Below, one piece after another: positions 19,370 through 29,134 of a DNA stretch of 64,000 nucleotides. The position numbers and the translations under genes are program-made. The notes below the pieces were generated by a model. It was not told the origin of the DNA. It did not search any database and saw only the letters and a list, made by a program, of their open reading frames with translations. Numbering within the stretch: position 1 is the first letter of the stretch; each line of letters begins with the position of its first letter. The stretch covers positions 1 to 64,000 of the forward strand of contig CAMDBB010000001.1 in the NCBI GenBank assembly GCA_945889195.1. The letters are read 5' to 3'. This DNA is from Bifidobacterium breve. Lineage in GTDB: Bacteria > Actinomycetota > Actinomycetes > Nanopelagicales > Nanopelagicaceae.

Positions 19370-22216
19370 GTGGCAGATTATCAAGGCTTTGAAGATCGCC
19401 ATATCGGACCTTCGGCTTCTCAAGAAGAAGAGATGTTACGTGTTCTCGGTTATGACAACCTCAAGACCTTTATCTCAGATGTAGTTCCTTCAAATATCGC
19501 AATCGAGAAATCTCTTGCTAAGACGCTAGATGCGGCAAAGAGCGAAGTTGAAGTCATTGCCGAACTGCGCGAGTTAGCCGATCAGAATCAGGTATTTACC
19601 TCACTCATTGGTTCTGGATACTACGGAACTATCACTCCACCTGTCATCAAACGAAATGTTCTTGAAAATCCGGCTTGGTATACCGCTTACACGCCATATC
19701 AACCAGAGATTTCACAAGGTCGCCTAGAAGCGCTCTTCGCATTTCAGACTGTTATCTGTGACATGACAGCGCTTGCGCTCTCTAATGCATCAATGCTCGA
19801 TGAAGGAACAGCAGCAGCTGAAGCGATGACGCTTGCGCGACGTAGTTCCAAGGCTGCCGATTCAGCGGTCTTTGTTATCGATTCACATCTGCATGCACAG
19901 ACAAAGGCAGTTGTTGCCACACGCGCTAAGCCGCTTGGAATTGAAATCCTGGAATGCGATGCGCTCAATATTCCAAGCGGTACCGAATACTTCGGTGTTC
20001 TCGTGCAGTATCCAGATACCACCGGTGCAATAACTGATTACTCATCCCTTTCTGAGAGCGCACATGCAATTGGTGCGCTCGTCATTGCAGCGACAGATTT
20101 ATTGGCACTGACGTTGATCGCTCCTCCAGGGGAATGGGGTGCAGATATCGCAGTAGGTAGCGCGCAACGCTTTGGTGTACCGATGGGCTTTGGTGGACCG
20201 CATGCAGGTTTTATGGCGGTGCGTACAGGTCTTGAGAGATCTTTGCCTGGTCGTTTAGTTGGTCAGAGCGTGGATGCACATGGCAATCCAGCATTTCGCT
20301 TGGCGTTACAGACTCGCGAACAACATATTCGTCGCGATAAGGCGACCTCAAATATTTGTACCGCTCAAGTACTGCTCGCCAATATGAGCGCCTTCTACGC
20401 GATGTGGCATGGTCCAAAGGGGCTGAAGAGGATTGCAGAACGAGTTCACAATTACGCAGCTCAATTGGCGGCGGTTGTTGAGACTGAAAATAGAAGCTAC
20501 TTCGATACCCTGACAGTCAAGGTTGCAGATGCTGATGCAATTCATCAAGCAGCGCGTACCCTACGAATCAATCTAGGTGTAGTTGATTCACACCACGTAA
20601 GAATCTCCTTTGATGAGACTGTCACCGATTCACTCTTTGCAACGATCTCATCTCTTTTCGGCGTGCAGGTTAAGCCGGCACAGGGGAGTGGTATCGCAAC
20701 TAAGTTAGCTCGCACTTCAACGTATCTTCAGCACCCTGTCTTCAACACTTATTTCTCAGAGACTTCCATGTTGCGCTATCTGCGCACCTTGGCCGATCGC
20801 GATTTAGCGTTAGACCGCACCATGATTCCGCTCGGTTCGTGCACGATGAAGCTCAATGCAACGACCGAGATGGAAGCAGTGACCTGGCCAGAGTTTGCAT
20901 CCCTTCACCCATTTGCACCAGCAGATCAGAGCAAGGGAACGCGCATACTTATTGACCAACTCTCTAAGTGGCTTGTGGAAATTACTGGCTATGACGCAGT
21001 CTCGTTGCAACCAAATGCAGGTAGCCAAGGTGAATTTGCCGGACTGCTGGCAATCCGCAATTATCACGATTCACGCGGTGACCAGAACCGAAATATCTGC
21101 CTCATTCCTTCCAGCGCGCATGGAACCAATGCTGCCAGCGCTGTGATGGCAGGCATGAAAGTTGTCGTTATTGAGTGCGATGAACATGGAAATGTCAGCG
21201 TTGCTGATCTCAAAGCCAAGATTGCAGAATATGGTTCGGCGCTAGCGGCGTTGATGGTTACCTATCCTTCAACTCACGGCGTCTTTGAATCGGCCATCTC
21301 TGAAATTTGTGCAGCGGTTCACGAGGCAGGTGGTCAGGTTTATGTTGATGGCGCAAACCTCAACGCACTTGTTGGAACATCACAACCTGGAAAATTTGGT
21401 GCAGATGTTTCACACCTCAATCTCCATAAAACTTTCTGTATTCCACACGGTGGTGGGGGACCGGGTGTTGGACCCGTGATTGCGAAATCGCATCTGGCTC
21501 CGTTTTTACCTAGCCACCCACTCGATGCCAGCGCAGGACCTGCAACTGGTCCTGGACCAATCTCTGCAGCACCCTTTGGATCTGCCAGTATCTTGCCAAT
21601 TTCTTGGGCATATATTCGCCTCATGGGGGGAGCAGGGCTCACTCATGCAACAGAGGTTGCAATTCTTAATGCGAATTACATGGCGGTAAGGTTGCGCGAC
21701 TCTTTCCCAATTCTCTACACAGGGGATAAGGGATTGATTGCCCATGAATGCATCCTTGATGTTCGTGAGATCACCAAAGTTTCAGGTGTAACAGTCGATG
21801 ATATTGCTAAGCGCTTGATGGACTTTGGCTTCCATGCTCCAACGATGTCTTTCCCGGTCGCTGGAACCTTAATGATTGAACCGACAGAATCTGAGGACAT
21901 CATCGAGATGAACCGATTTATCGATGCGATGGTTGCGATTCGCTACGAAATCCAAGAGATCATGGATGGCAAGGTAGCGGTTGAAGAATCAGCTCTTCGC
22001 AACGCACCTCATACAATCGGGGCTATTGCGGCTACTGAGTGGAACCGTAGTTATTCACGTGAGCGCGGCGCATTCCCAGCAACGCTGACAGGTTTGATTC
22101 CAGGTGAACTCATCGGCATGAAGGGCAAGTACTGGCCCACCAGCGGCCGTATAGACGGGGCATATGGGGATAGGAACCTTGTCTGTTCCTGCCCACCCGT
22201 CGAAGCCTTCGCCTGA
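19370..22216 (+). CDS. gcvP: Glycine dehydrogenase (aminomethyl-transferring), P protein
   Basis: GcvP is the PLP-dependent decarboxylating subunit of the glycine cleavage system. It releases CO2 from glycine and loads the aminomethyl group onto lipoyl-GcvH. At 948 residues it is the fused, full-length type, with both halves: an N-terminal half with [18 protein letters not shown], and a C-terminal half carrying the PLP lysine in [18 protein letters not shown], followed by GVGPV. GTG at 19370 is preceded by GGGGAGTGG. gcvH lies 2.5 kb upstream in the same direction; gcvT is not in the window. The convergent gene begins six bases after the stop. Confidence 0.97.
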   Translation: MADYQGFEDRHIGPSASQEEEMLRVLGYDNLKTFISDVVPSNIAIEKSLAKTLDAAKSEVEVIAELRELADQNQVFTSLIGSGYYGTITPPVIKRNVLENPAWYTAYTPYQPEISQGRLEALFAFQTVICDMTALALSNASMLDEGTAAAEAMTLARRSSKAADSAVFVIDSHLHAQTKAVVATRAKPLGIEILECDALNIPSGTEYFGVLVQYPDTTGAITDYSSLSESAHAIGALVIAATDLLALTLIAPPGEWGADIAVGSAQRFGVPMGFGGPHAGFMAVRTGLERSLPGRLVGQSVDAHGNPAFRLALQTREQHIRRDKATSNICTAQVLLANMSAFYAMWHGPKGLKRIAERVHNYAAQLAAVVETENRSYFDTLTVKVADADAIHQAARTLRINLGVVDSHHVRISFDETVTDSLFATISSLFGVQVKPAQGSGIATKLARTSTYLQHPVFNTYFSETSMLRYLRTLADRDLALDRTMIPLGSCTMKLNATTEMEAVTWPEFASLHPFAPADQSKGTRILIDQLSKWLVEITGYDAVSLQPNAGSQGEFAGLLAIRNYHDSRGDQNRNICLIPSSAHGTNAASAVMAGMKVVVIECDEHGNVSVADLKAKIAEYGSALAALMVTYPSTHGVFESAISEICAAVHEAGGQVYVDGANLNALVGTSQPGKFGADVSHLNLHKTFCIPHGGGGPGVGPVIAKSHLAPFLPSHPLDASAGPATGPGPISAAPFGSASILPISWAYIRLMGGAGLTHATEVAILNANYMAVRLRDSFPILYTGDKGLIAHECILDVREITKVSGVTVDDIAKRLMDFGFHAPTMSFPVAGTLMIEPTESEDIIEMNRFIDAMVAIRYEIQEIMDGKVAVEESALRNAPHTIGAIAATEWNRSYSRERGAFPATLTGLIPGELIGMKGKYWPTSGRIDGAYGDRNLVCSCPPVEAFA

Positions 22217-22222
22217 TTCCTT

Positions 22223-22966
22223 TTACTTTACATAATGTAACTTATCGGCGTTAGGCCTTAAGCGTCGAGATAGCCCCCAGAGCGTCGTCTGCCAGAGAGC
22301 TTCTATAACGATCGCTCTACTCATCTTGGAGACTCCGTTAATGCGCTCTACAAAGGTAATGGGAACTTCAACGAGTTTTGCACCAGCAAGCGTTGCTGCC
22401 ATCGCCATCTCAATTTGAAAACAATATCCAGTGGCGGTCATCTGCGTTAACTTCAACTTATTCAATAAGTCGGCGCTGTAGACGCGAAAGCCTCCGGTGA
22501 GATCGTTAAGTGGAATGCCAAGTGCGATACGAGCATATTTCGTTCCAGATTTAGATAACAATTGTCGACTCTTAGGCCAATTAACGACCGAACCACCAGG
22601 CATCCATCTCGTGCCTAAGGTGATGGAAAGTTTATCGTCTGTGGCATCTAACATCGCTGGAAGATCTGCAACGCGGTGCGAACCATCAGCATCCATCGTC
22701 ACAATCTTTGAATATTTTCCAAGGGGTAGAACATGAGCGAATCCCGCTCGATAGGCCGCACCTAATCCTGCTTTGCCGGGACGGCGGAGAATTTCGACCC
22801 ACGGAAGTTTGAGCGATTGCACGATATCTGCAGTCTTATCGGGTGAATTATCGTCAAGTATGACTACATCAAAATCTCGTTTTTGGTGAAGCTCTTCAAG
22901 AGAGCGCAGCAGTTCGACGATAGAAGTTGATTCGTTGTACGTTGGAATCAAGATTACTGGCTTCAT
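22223..22966 (-). CDS. Polyprenol monophosphomannose synthase-like glycosyltransferase (GT2)
   Basis: The 247-residue protein is a GT-A family 2 glycosyltransferase of the dolichol/polyprenol-phosphate mannosyltransferase type. It has VILIPTYNESTSIVELLRSL, VVILDDNSPDKTADIV, GKAGLGAAYRAGF, the DxD-like MDADGSH (~93) and NDLTGGFRVY. It probably makes polyprenyl-phosphate-mannose from GDP-mannose, the donor for lipoglycan or protein mannosylation. In mycobacteria this domain is part of Ppm1; no C-terminal membrane domain is present here. The ATG has GGGAG just upstream. It is downstream of the exonuclease gene by 13 bases. Confidence 0.88.
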   Translation of the reverse strand: MKPVILIPTYNESTSIVELLRSLEELHQKRDFDVVILDDNSPDKTADIVQSLKLPWVEILRRPGKAGLGAAYRAGFAHVLPLGKYSKIVTMDADGSHRVADLPAMLDATDDKLSITLGTRWMPGGSVVNWPKSRQLLSKSGTKYARIALGIPLNDLTGGFRVYSADLLNKLKLTQMTATGYCFQIEMAMAATLAGAKLVEVPITFVERINGVSKMSRAIVIEALWQTTLWGLSRRLRPNADKLHYVK

Positions 22967-22979
22967 CGCTCTCCCTTGC

Positions 22980-23882
22980 CTACCAATTCAGAGCCGATAT
23001 TAATCTATCGACGCTCGCTCCCAAACCGTACTCCTCTTTCATGGCGTAGATTTTTGAGAGATCCTTTGGAGCTTTCGGCATAGCAATATCTAATTGAGGA
23101 ATTGCTACATCCTTGGCACAGTGAACGAGCGTTGGGGCAATTTTAAGATAATCCGCACCTTCGCTAATTTTCTTAGCAAGATTTGCAGTCAGGGCGGTAT
23201 GGCCCGTACGAGCACCTTCTAGGGCCTCATCAACGGTGGCGAAATGGTTAGCGATAATCGCAGCGCCCTTCTCGCCTATCCCCTTAACCCCCGGCAACCC
23301 ATCCGATGGATCTCCACGGAACATCGCAAAAAGTGCGTAACGATCACCGGGAATTGAATACTTTTCAGCAACCCATTTGGTATCCACCAAATCATGTTGC
23401 GAAACACCTCGCGCAAGATAAACAACTTTTACATCACGTCGATCATCTACGAGTTGAAAGAGATCCCTATCCCCCGTGACAATGCGGATTGGCCCCTTCT
23501 CTTGCACTGCAAAAGTTGCCATCACATCATCTGCCTCGTAATCATCTACGCCGACCATTGGGATGCCGAATTCATCAAGGAGATCGAGTAGAACTGGAAT
23601 CTGCGGCGTAAGAGTTTCTGGCTCTTCCTCCTCATCGCCTTCTTCCTCCAAACGGTTAGCTTTGTAATCAGGAAAGAGATCGACTCTCCAAGAGGGGCGC
23701 CAATCCCCCTCGATGCAAGCGACGATTCGATTAGGTGAATACATGCCGATAAGTCGCGCAGTCATATCGAGATAACCGCGTATTGCATTTACAGGCATAC
23801 CAGATGGAGAGAGAAGAGTGTCAGGCATTCCGTAGTAGGCGCGATACCAGAGAGAGGCGCTATCTAAGAGCATCAGTGTCAT
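22980..23882 (-). CDS. 5'-3' exonuclease (flap endonuclease-like)
   Basis: The 300-residue protein matches the stand-alone 5'-3' exonuclease family related to the N-terminal domain of DNA polymerase I. It starts LMLLDSASLWYRAYYGMP, has VACIEGDWRPSWRVDLFPDY, the metal-binding acidic cluster VDDYEADDVMA (~115) and IVTGDRDLFQLVDD, and the helix-hairpin-helix DGLPGVKGIGEKGAA (~190-204). It probably removes RNA primers and flaps or takes part in repair. Its start overlaps the end of the helicase gene by four bases, so the two are coupled, as in other Actinobacteria. Confidence 0.92.
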   Translation of the reverse strand: MTLMLLDSASLWYRAYYGMPDTLLSPSGMPVNAIRGYLDMTARLIGMYSPNRIVACIEGDWRPSWRVDLFPDYKANRLEEEGDEEEEPETLTPQIPVLLDLLDEFGIPMVGVDDYEADDVMATFAVQEKGPIRIVTGDRDLFQLVDDRRDVKVVYLARGVSQHDLVDTKWVAEKYSIPGDRYALFAMFRGDPSDGLPGVKGIGEKGAAIIANHFATVDEALEGARTGHTALTANLAKKISEGADYLKIAPTLVHCAKDVAIPQLDIAMPKAPKDLSKIYAMKEEYGLGASVDRLISALNW

Positions 23883-26263
23883 ACATCCGCCAACATATCT
23901 GAAATAACTCCGCGATCCAATCGCCTAATTCCTTCTCGACAAAACGGCCTTAACTCCTCAGATGCGCCACCAATCTGAGTAAGTAAATCAATCAGTTGAC
24001 GAATACTGCGCACAAAATCACCTACGGTCATATCCGTACCCTTCAATACATTACTAAGCGAGTGCCCATTTGCCCAGCGATATGCGGGATAGCAGAATCC
24101 AAAGTCTGGTTCTCTCTGAGTCTTTACATCAAACTCATTCTCTATATCTTCGAGTTCAACCCAAATTTTTGCCACCGCAGCAAGTGAACTAGCCACATTT
24201 TGATTTGGCATCTTGGGTGCATAGTTTTCAGCGCTGCGACTTTCGTAGATCATCCCCGATGCGACAGAGAGAAGCTCTGGAGCGTTGAGATCTCGCAGCA
24301 CTCCCCTACGAATTGATTCTGTGAGAAGCAGATCTGATTCGGCATAAATCTTCGCCAGAATCTTGCCTTGCTCTAGTGGCTTCTCTCCTTCGATATAACC
24401 AAGATGTGTTAGCACATTGCAGATGCGATCGAATGTCTTAGCAATCACGTGGGTGCGATTTTCTACTCGCGCTCGTAGGCCATCGGACTCACGATTTAGG
24501 CGATCTGCACGTTCTGCGATGCGGGCATGCGTTTCGCGATCGTTACAAGGGTGGCAGGCATGTTGACGTAGCCCACGTCGCATTCCATCGAGCTCATTCT
24601 CCATATGCAATCTCTGGCGCTGATCAAAGGTGCGCCGGCCATCTCGCTTGCTCAGCAACTTCTCTAGCTCTTTAATCTCAATTCGAATACGTGAGTACTC
24701 GTTGAAGTCACCGAGGTGGCATTGCGCAGAATCAGTAAGTTCTGCGGCAAGTGATTCATTCTTTCTGATCTGTCTGACCAACCCCACTACCGCTCGGTCT
24801 GCCTGGAACTGGGCGAAAGATGATTCCAAAGAACCTCGGGCGCGCTCACGACCAAAACGAGCAATGAGATTGATAGACATGTTGTAACTGGGTGTAAATG
24901 AAGAACGCAAGGGATAGGTACGAGTGGATGCAAGTCCTGCAGCAGTTGCTGAATCAACCGTTGGAGACCATTGCACGACAGCGTTACCTTCAATATCGAT
25001 ACCACGACGACCAGCGCGACCAGTTAATTGGGTGTATTCACCTGGAGTGATTGAGACATGAGCCTCACCATTCCACTTCGTTAACTTCTCAAGGACCACA
25101 GTTCTAGCTGGCATATTAATTCCCAGCGCAAGCGTCTCGGTGGCGAAGACCGCTTTGACCAAACCGCGCTTAAAGAGATCTTCCACAGCTCCTTTAAAGC
25201 TAGGAAGTAGGCCGGCATGGTGTGCTGCAATTCCGCGTTCTAAAGCAAGTAACCAGTCGCGATATCCGAGAACTTCTAGATCTTCTTCCGCTAAGTTCTG
25301 GGTATATCTCTGCGCTGTAGTAATTATCTCCAGACGTTCTTCAGCGCTCGTTAACTTAATACCCGCTTGCAGGCATTGCTTAACAGCCGCATCACAACCA
25401 GCTCTTGAGAAGATAAAGGTGATTGCTGGAAGCAGATTCTCGCGCTGCAACTTATCGATGATATCTGCGCGGGTCAGGCGATTTTCGGTGTCGCCATATC
25501 TATCGCGACGCCCACGAGGTGACTTCACTCGGCGAAGAGCTTCGCGTTCGAGACCAAGAATTTCGGGGTTTACTCGCCCAGGTTCAACAAAGAGATCAAT
25601 CAAGCGATTGCCAATCAAAACGTGCTGATAGAGCGGAATAGGACGAATTTCGGAGACTATGACTTCAGTACTCCCCCGGACCTCGCCGAGCCATTCACCG
25701 AACTCTTCTGCGTTAGATACCGTTGCAGAGAGTGAAATAACCTGAACGCTCTCCATCAGATGGATGAGAACTTCTTCCCAGACCGCACCTCTGAACTTAT
25801 CTGCCAAATAGTGAACCTCATCCATCACGACCGAACCGAGATTAGTGAGGGTAGACGAGTTGGCATAGAGCATGTTGCGAAGTACCTCTGTCGTCATCAC
25901 CAGCACATCGGCATCGGAGTTGATGTTGGTATCTCCGGTAAGTAGCCCAACTCGATCTTCGCCAAAGCGTTCTACAAATTCAAAGTACTTCTGATTCGAT
26001 AACGCTTTAATGGGGGTTGTATAGAAGCATTTCTTCCCACGTGAGAGCGAGGAGAATGCGGCAAATTCGCCTACAACTGTCTTTCCTGCCCCAGTGGGTG
26101 CTGCTACAAGAACAGCCTTGCCATCTTCAACAGCTTGGCAGGCTTGGATTTGAAACTCATCAAACCCGAATTCAAATTGGCTGATGAATTCAGTTGTAAG
26201 AGGGTGGGTTCCTCTCTTCTTAGCCGCTGCGAATCTCTCGGCGGGGGTAGCTACAGACTCCAC
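23879..26263 (-). CDS. helY: DEAD/DEAH-box helicase, Ski2/HelY-like
   Basis: This ~794-residue superfamily 2 helicase has Walker A VAAPTGAGKTVVGEFA (~50-65), YTTPIKALSNQKY, the Walker B MDEVHYLADKFRG, SATVSNAEEFGEW (motif III), FATETLALGINMPARTVV and QLTGRAGRRGID (motif VI). A C-terminal domain continues to residue ~794, as in HelY (Rv2092c). It likely unwinds RNA or DNA in turnover or repair. I prefer GTG 26263, which has AGGGG about ten bases upstream; the in-frame ATG at 26287 would overlap the lipid-kinase gene by 37 bases. It overlaps the exonuclease gene at its 3' end. Confidence 0.92.
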   Translation of the reverse strand: MESVATPAERFAAAKKRGTHPLTTEFISQFEFGFDEFQIQACQAVEDGKAVLVAAPTGAGKTVVGEFAAFSSLSRGKKCFYTTPIKALSNQKYFEFVERFGEDRVGLLTGDTNINSDADVLVMTTEVLRNMLYANSSTLTNLGSVVMDEVHYLADKFRGAVWEEVLIHLMESVQVISLSATVSNAEEFGEWLGEVRGSTEVIVSEIRPIPLYQHVLIGNRLIDLFVEPGRVNPEILGLEREALRRVKSPRGRRDRYGDTENRLTRADIIDKLQRENLLPAITFIFSRAGCDAAVKQCLQAGIKLTSAEERLEIITTAQRYTQNLAEEDLEVLGYRDWLLALERGIAAHHAGLLPSFKGAVEDLFKRGLVKAVFATETLALGINMPARTVVLEKLTKWNGEAHVSITPGEYTQLTGRAGRRGIDIEGNAVVQWSPTVDSATAAGLASTRTYPLRSSFTPSYNMSINLIARFGRERARGSLESSFAQFQADRAVVGLVRQIRKNESLAAELTDSAQCHLGDFNEYSRIRIEIKELEKLLSKRDGRRTFDQRQRLHMENELDGMRRGLRQHACHPCNDRETHARIAERADRLNRESDGLRARVENRTHVIAKTFDRICNVLTHLGYIEGEKPLEQGKILAKIYAESDLLLTESIRRGVLRDLNAPELLSVASGMIYESRSAENYAPKMPNQNVASSLAAVAKIWVELEDIENEFDVKTQREPDFGFCYPAYRWANGHSLSNVLKGTDMTVGDFVRSIRQLIDLLTQIGGASEELRPFCREGIRRLDRGVISDMLADV

Positions 26264-27117
26264 GTTAACCCAGCCCCTCGAATGCATTCGGCCGAGATCG
26301 GCGCAGGCCCTACTCTCTCGCCATCTGCGTAAGCGATCGCCGTTGCTGTGAGTTTCACCTTTGAGCTGCGCATCATTTTTACCTTGGGATGAGAAATATG
26401 CGAACCTGAGTAGACCTTGGGAAAGACTTTCAGGAACTCGACCTTGCTGACAGGCTCAAGAATCATGACATCGAAGAGCCCATCGTTGATTTGAGCTTGT
26501 GGGCATACATACATGCCGCCGCCATAGGAGCGACCATTACCTATGGCGATCAACATCGCCTCTGTCGAAATCTTGTCTGTATCTAGCTCGATTTCATAAC
26601 GTAGCGGTTGAAATCTCGGTAACTCCATTGCGATAGCCACGTTGTAACGTTGCGGACCCTTAGGCCAAGAGAGCGAGTTGGCTCGTTCATTAACGACTGA
26701 ATCAAAGCCTGTACTTAAGATGGCTGCGAACCACTCTGAATCAACATTTCCTAGATCAATGGGTTGCGCAGCCTCTTGCGTAACGCGATCTAGGTAAGAG
26801 GAGATGTCATCGAGAGACCATCCCAGCGTTCTAACTATGTCATTGCCGGTACCTGCTGGCATCGGCGCAAAGGGAATTTTTCTGGGGACTACCAATTGGA
26901 GAACTAGATGAGCGAGTCCATCTCCCCCGACGCTGATAACCCCCTGGCACTCATTGGCGTTCAGGAAACTCTCGAGATCTCTCTTGAGTTCATCGGCGCT
27001 CGCGCCTGAAAAAGTTTGGTATTGAATCTGGCGTCTGGAAAAGTACTCAACAACTTCCTGTCCGACGACCGAACCCTTACCCCGTCCAGATTGAGGATTG
27101 ATTGCGATCGCCCACAT
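26251..27117 (-). CDS. Diacylglycerol kinase family (YegS/DgkB-like) lipid kinase
   Basis: The 288-residue protein has IAINPQSGRGKG at the N-terminus, the nucleotide-binding VISVGGDGLAHLVLQLV (~61-77) and APMPAGTGNDIVRTLG (~83-98), the core motifs of the diacylglycerol-kinase catalytic domain, and a C-terminal MLIAIGNGRSYGGGMYVCP. It phosphorylates diacylglycerol or a related lipid. The position after GGDG usually holds Thr and here is Leu. The ATG at 27117 has a -10-like TAGGGT exactly six bases upstream, suggesting a promoter of its own. It overlaps the helicase start. Confidence 0.9.
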   Translation of the reverse strand: MWAIAINPQSGRGKGSVVGQEVVEYFSRRQIQYQTFSGASADELKRDLESFLNANECQGVISVGGDGLAHLVLQLVVPRKIPFAPMPAGTGNDIVRTLGWSLDDISSYLDRVTQEAAQPIDLGNVDSEWFAAILSTGFDSVVNERANSLSWPKGPQRYNVAIAMELPRFQPLRYEIELDTDKISTEAMLIAIGNGRSYGGGMYVCPQAQINDGLFDVMILEPVSKVEFLKVFPKVYSGSHISHPKVKMMRSSKVKLTATAIAYADGERVGPAPISAECIRGAGLTWSL

Positions 27118-27129
27118 GGGACGACCCTA
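27117..27129 (-). promoter_or_regulatory. Leaderless promoter of the lipid kinase gene
   Basis: On the minus strand TAGGGT (27129-27124) precedes the ATG at 27117 by six bases. It lies between the tatC stop and the kinase start, and there is no Shine-Dalgarno. Confidence 0.6.
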
Positions 27130-27133
27130 TCGG

Positions 27134-27949
27134 CTATTCGCTAATTGAGGTTGGTGCGGCAATCTCGGTGCTGCCAGTTTCTATCGCATCTGCTTTTTTA
27201 TCGCGCTTCCTATCTACAAGTAGCGCTATTCCGCCAGCCATAAAGTAGAAGAGAATCAAAGGCGCAGAGAGCAGGACCATACTGAGCGGATCAGCTGTTG
27301 GTGAGAAAGCTGCCACAACAAGACAGATAGAGAAAATCCAAGCACGCCAAGGTTTAAGGATTGTGCTTCCTCTTAAAAAACCGATGAGATTAAAGGTGAG
27401 AAGAAAAATCGGAAGTTCAAAGGCAAGGCCAACAAGCAATATGAGTCGCAATACAAAATCTAGATAATCATCGAAGCGGACCAAGTTACTGACTGAATCT
27501 GGGGTGAATCCAAAGAGCGCTGTGATCGCAACAGGCAAAATCAAATAGCCAAGAGCTGCTCCCATAACGAAGAAAGGCGTCGCAGCTGTTACAAAGAGAA
27601 CGCTATTCCTCTTCTCTTTTCTATGGAGGGCAGGAGCGATGAATGCCCAAAGTTGATAGAGCCAGAATGGAGCAGAGACGATAACTGCAGTCATGAGAGC
27701 TACCTTGATCTGCAGATCGAGTGGACCTAAGACGCCGCTTATATAGAGCGCGCCACAACTTTCCGCACCTGATGCTTGAGCAGCGCGAAGGTCACAGACA
27801 GGTTTAGCTAAGGTGACGATGATTGAATTGTAAAAATACCATCCCCCACCAAAAGCCACGACGATTGCGATTGCAGAACTAAGAACTCGCTTCCTGAGTT
27901 CTCGTAAGTGGTCGATGAGCGGCATCTGTCCTTGTGGTGAAGATGCCAT
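27134..27949 (-). CDS. tatC: Sec-independent protein translocase TatC
   Basis: TatC is the receptor of the twin-arginine translocase, which exports folded proteins. The 271-residue protein has the conserved N-terminus PLIDHLRELRKRVLSSA and six predicted membrane helices, including FYNSIIVTLAKP, SAPFWLYQLWAFIAPALHRK, VMGAALGYLILPVAI, LVGLAFELPIFLLTF and CLVVAAFSPTADPLSMVLL. The start is placed at ATG 27949 (MASSPQGQMP), four bases after the tatA stop; an in-frame upstream ATG at 27982 would overlap tatA. It is downstream of tatA, as in Actinobacteria. No tatB is nearby. Confidence 0.95.
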   Translation of the reverse strand: MASSPQGQMPLIDHLRELRKRVLSSAIAIVVAFGGGWYFYNSIIVTLAKPVCDLRAAQASGAESCGALYISGVLGPLDLQIKVALMTAVIVSAPFWLYQLWAFIAPALHRKEKRNSVLFVTAATPFFVMGAALGYLILPVAITALFGFTPDSVSNLVRFDDYLDFVLRLILLVGLAFELPIFLLTFNLIGFLRGSTILKPWRAWIFSICLVVAAFSPTADPLSMVLLSAPLILFYFMAGGIALLVDRKRDKKADAIETGSTEIAAPTSISE

Positions 27950-27953
27950 CAGA

Positions 27954-28136
27954 TTACTTCTCTTTTTTGCCGTCTTCTTCAATTACTGAGTCGTCGGCCT
28001 TCATCTCTTTCATCTCACTTTTAAAGATTCGCATGGAACGGCCGAGAGAACGGGCAGAATCAGGAAGACGCTTTGCGCCGAAAAGAACCAGTACAACAAC
28101 AAGCAGGATGACGATTTCTCTTGGACCTAAATTCAT
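27954..28136 (-). CDS. tatA: Sec-independent protein translocase TatA
   Basis: TatA forms the pore-like assembly of the twin-arginine system. The 60-residue protein has the short N-terminal membrane helix REIVILLVVVLVLFGAKRLP, with the conserved FG hinge, then an amphipathic helix (SARSLGRSMRIFKSEMKEM) and a charged tail. It is typical of TatA in size. The ATG at 28136 has AAGGGG nine bases upstream. The promoter appears to lie at 28169-28176, with an SD-led leader of about 26 nt. Confidence 0.95.
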   Translation of the reverse strand: MNLGPREIVILLVVVLVLFGAKRLPDSARSLGRSMRIFKSEMKEMKADDSVIEEDGKKEK

Positions 28137-28168
28137 CTTGTGAACCCCTTAAAGTCAGATTTGACCCA

Positions 28169-28176
28169 AGATTACA
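28169..28176 (-). promoter_or_regulatory. Extended -10 promoter of tatAC
   Basis: On the minus strand TG-TAATCT (28176-28169) forms an extended -10 element in the 71-base gap between pafC and tatA. The predicted leader of about 26 nt contains AAGGGG before tatA, so this one is not leaderless. Confidence 0.45.
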
Positions 28177-28207
28177 CCAGGACCCTTTGAATGGGTAGAC
28201 GGGGAAG

Positions 28208-29134
28208 TTACCCCTGATAACGATTGAGTATCGATTGCGCCCTGTTTGCGAGTTCACTTCGGATTTCTGCTGGTGAGAGTAGCTCCACTGCCCCGCCGGC
28301 TGCCGAGACAGATCGCGCAATCCAATGTTGTGAAAAGGATGAACCTTTAAAGATATCTCCTGCTTGTAAATCACCTTGTTCGAAACGTTCAGCAACATCT
28401 CTTGTGGGTCTGACTACCTGCAATTCGAAGTCAATCTTCTCTGGAGTTTGCGCTGGCGCACTCGATGGTCGCTCAACTTCAGCGCTTTCGGCTGACTGAA
28501 TTCTATCTACTCGAAAATGTCTGAAATCACACACCGCATAGCAATAGGCATGTAAATACAGATATCCCTGGCTCTCGATCATTTCTAGCGGAAGGATTAC
28601 TCTCGATGAGATCTCATCTTTGTAGAGCGAGTGATATGAAATCTTGAGTCCACCTCGCTGAACAATTGCGTCAGCAATGAGAGATGTTACTTGTGGGCTG
28701 AAATTACTGGTTGCCGATAGCGCTAAAGGAAGATTAATAAGGTCGGCAATTCGATGTGAGAGTGAGCTAATTGCCTCGATCAGATCTGCTCTCTCAGTAG
28801 CTATTGTCGAACGCAGCACATCTAGTCCAAGTACTAGCGCAACGCCCTCTTCATGTGTGATGGAGCGCGGCCTTGCCAGTGTGGGCGCATTTCTAATCGT
28901 GACATAACCAGATTCAAAATCCAGATCCATGAGTTCTAGCGGTGTGTAGCCGGGAAGCCCACACATCCATAGCGTTGTTAAATCACTCGCCATCTGGTCC
29001 GCGGAGACTTCGAAAACTTCAGCCAGTTCCACAAGCGAGATTCCCTGGTGTGTATTGATGTAGGGAACAAGATCAAGCAGTCGAGCAGTGTGTTCTAAAG
29101 GGTTGGTCGCCTTTCTTGCATCCTTCTTAACCAT
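28208..29134 (-). CDS. pafC: WYL-domain transcriptional regulator PafC
   Basis: PafC pairs with PafB as the transcriptional activator of the SOS-independent DNA damage response in mycobacteria. The 308-residue protein has an N-terminal winged helix (ARLLDLVPYINTHQGISLVE, EVFEVSADQMASDLTTLW) and a WYL domain (LKISYHSLYKDEISSRVILP, then YLYLHAYCYAVCDFRHFRVD) with a WCX-like C-terminus. The start at ATG 29134 (MVKKDARK) overlaps pafB by eight bases. The frame is open to 29206, but that would overlap pafB by 80 bases. tatA follows, as in Mycobacterium. Confidence 0.9.
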   Translation of the reverse strand: MVKKDARKATNPLEHTARLLDLVPYINTHQGISLVELAEVFEVSADQMASDLTTLWMCGLPGYTPLELMDLDFESGYVTIRNAPTLARPRSITHEEGVALVLGLDVLRSTIATERADLIEAISSLSHRIADLINLPLALSATSNFSPQVTSLIADAIVQRGGLKISYHSLYKDEISSRVILPLEMIESQGYLYLHAYCYAVCDFRHFRVDRIQSAESAEVERPSSAPAQTPEKIDFELQVVRPTRDVAERFEQGDLQAGDIFKGSSFSQHWIARSVSAAGGAVELLSPAEIRSELANRAQSILNRYQG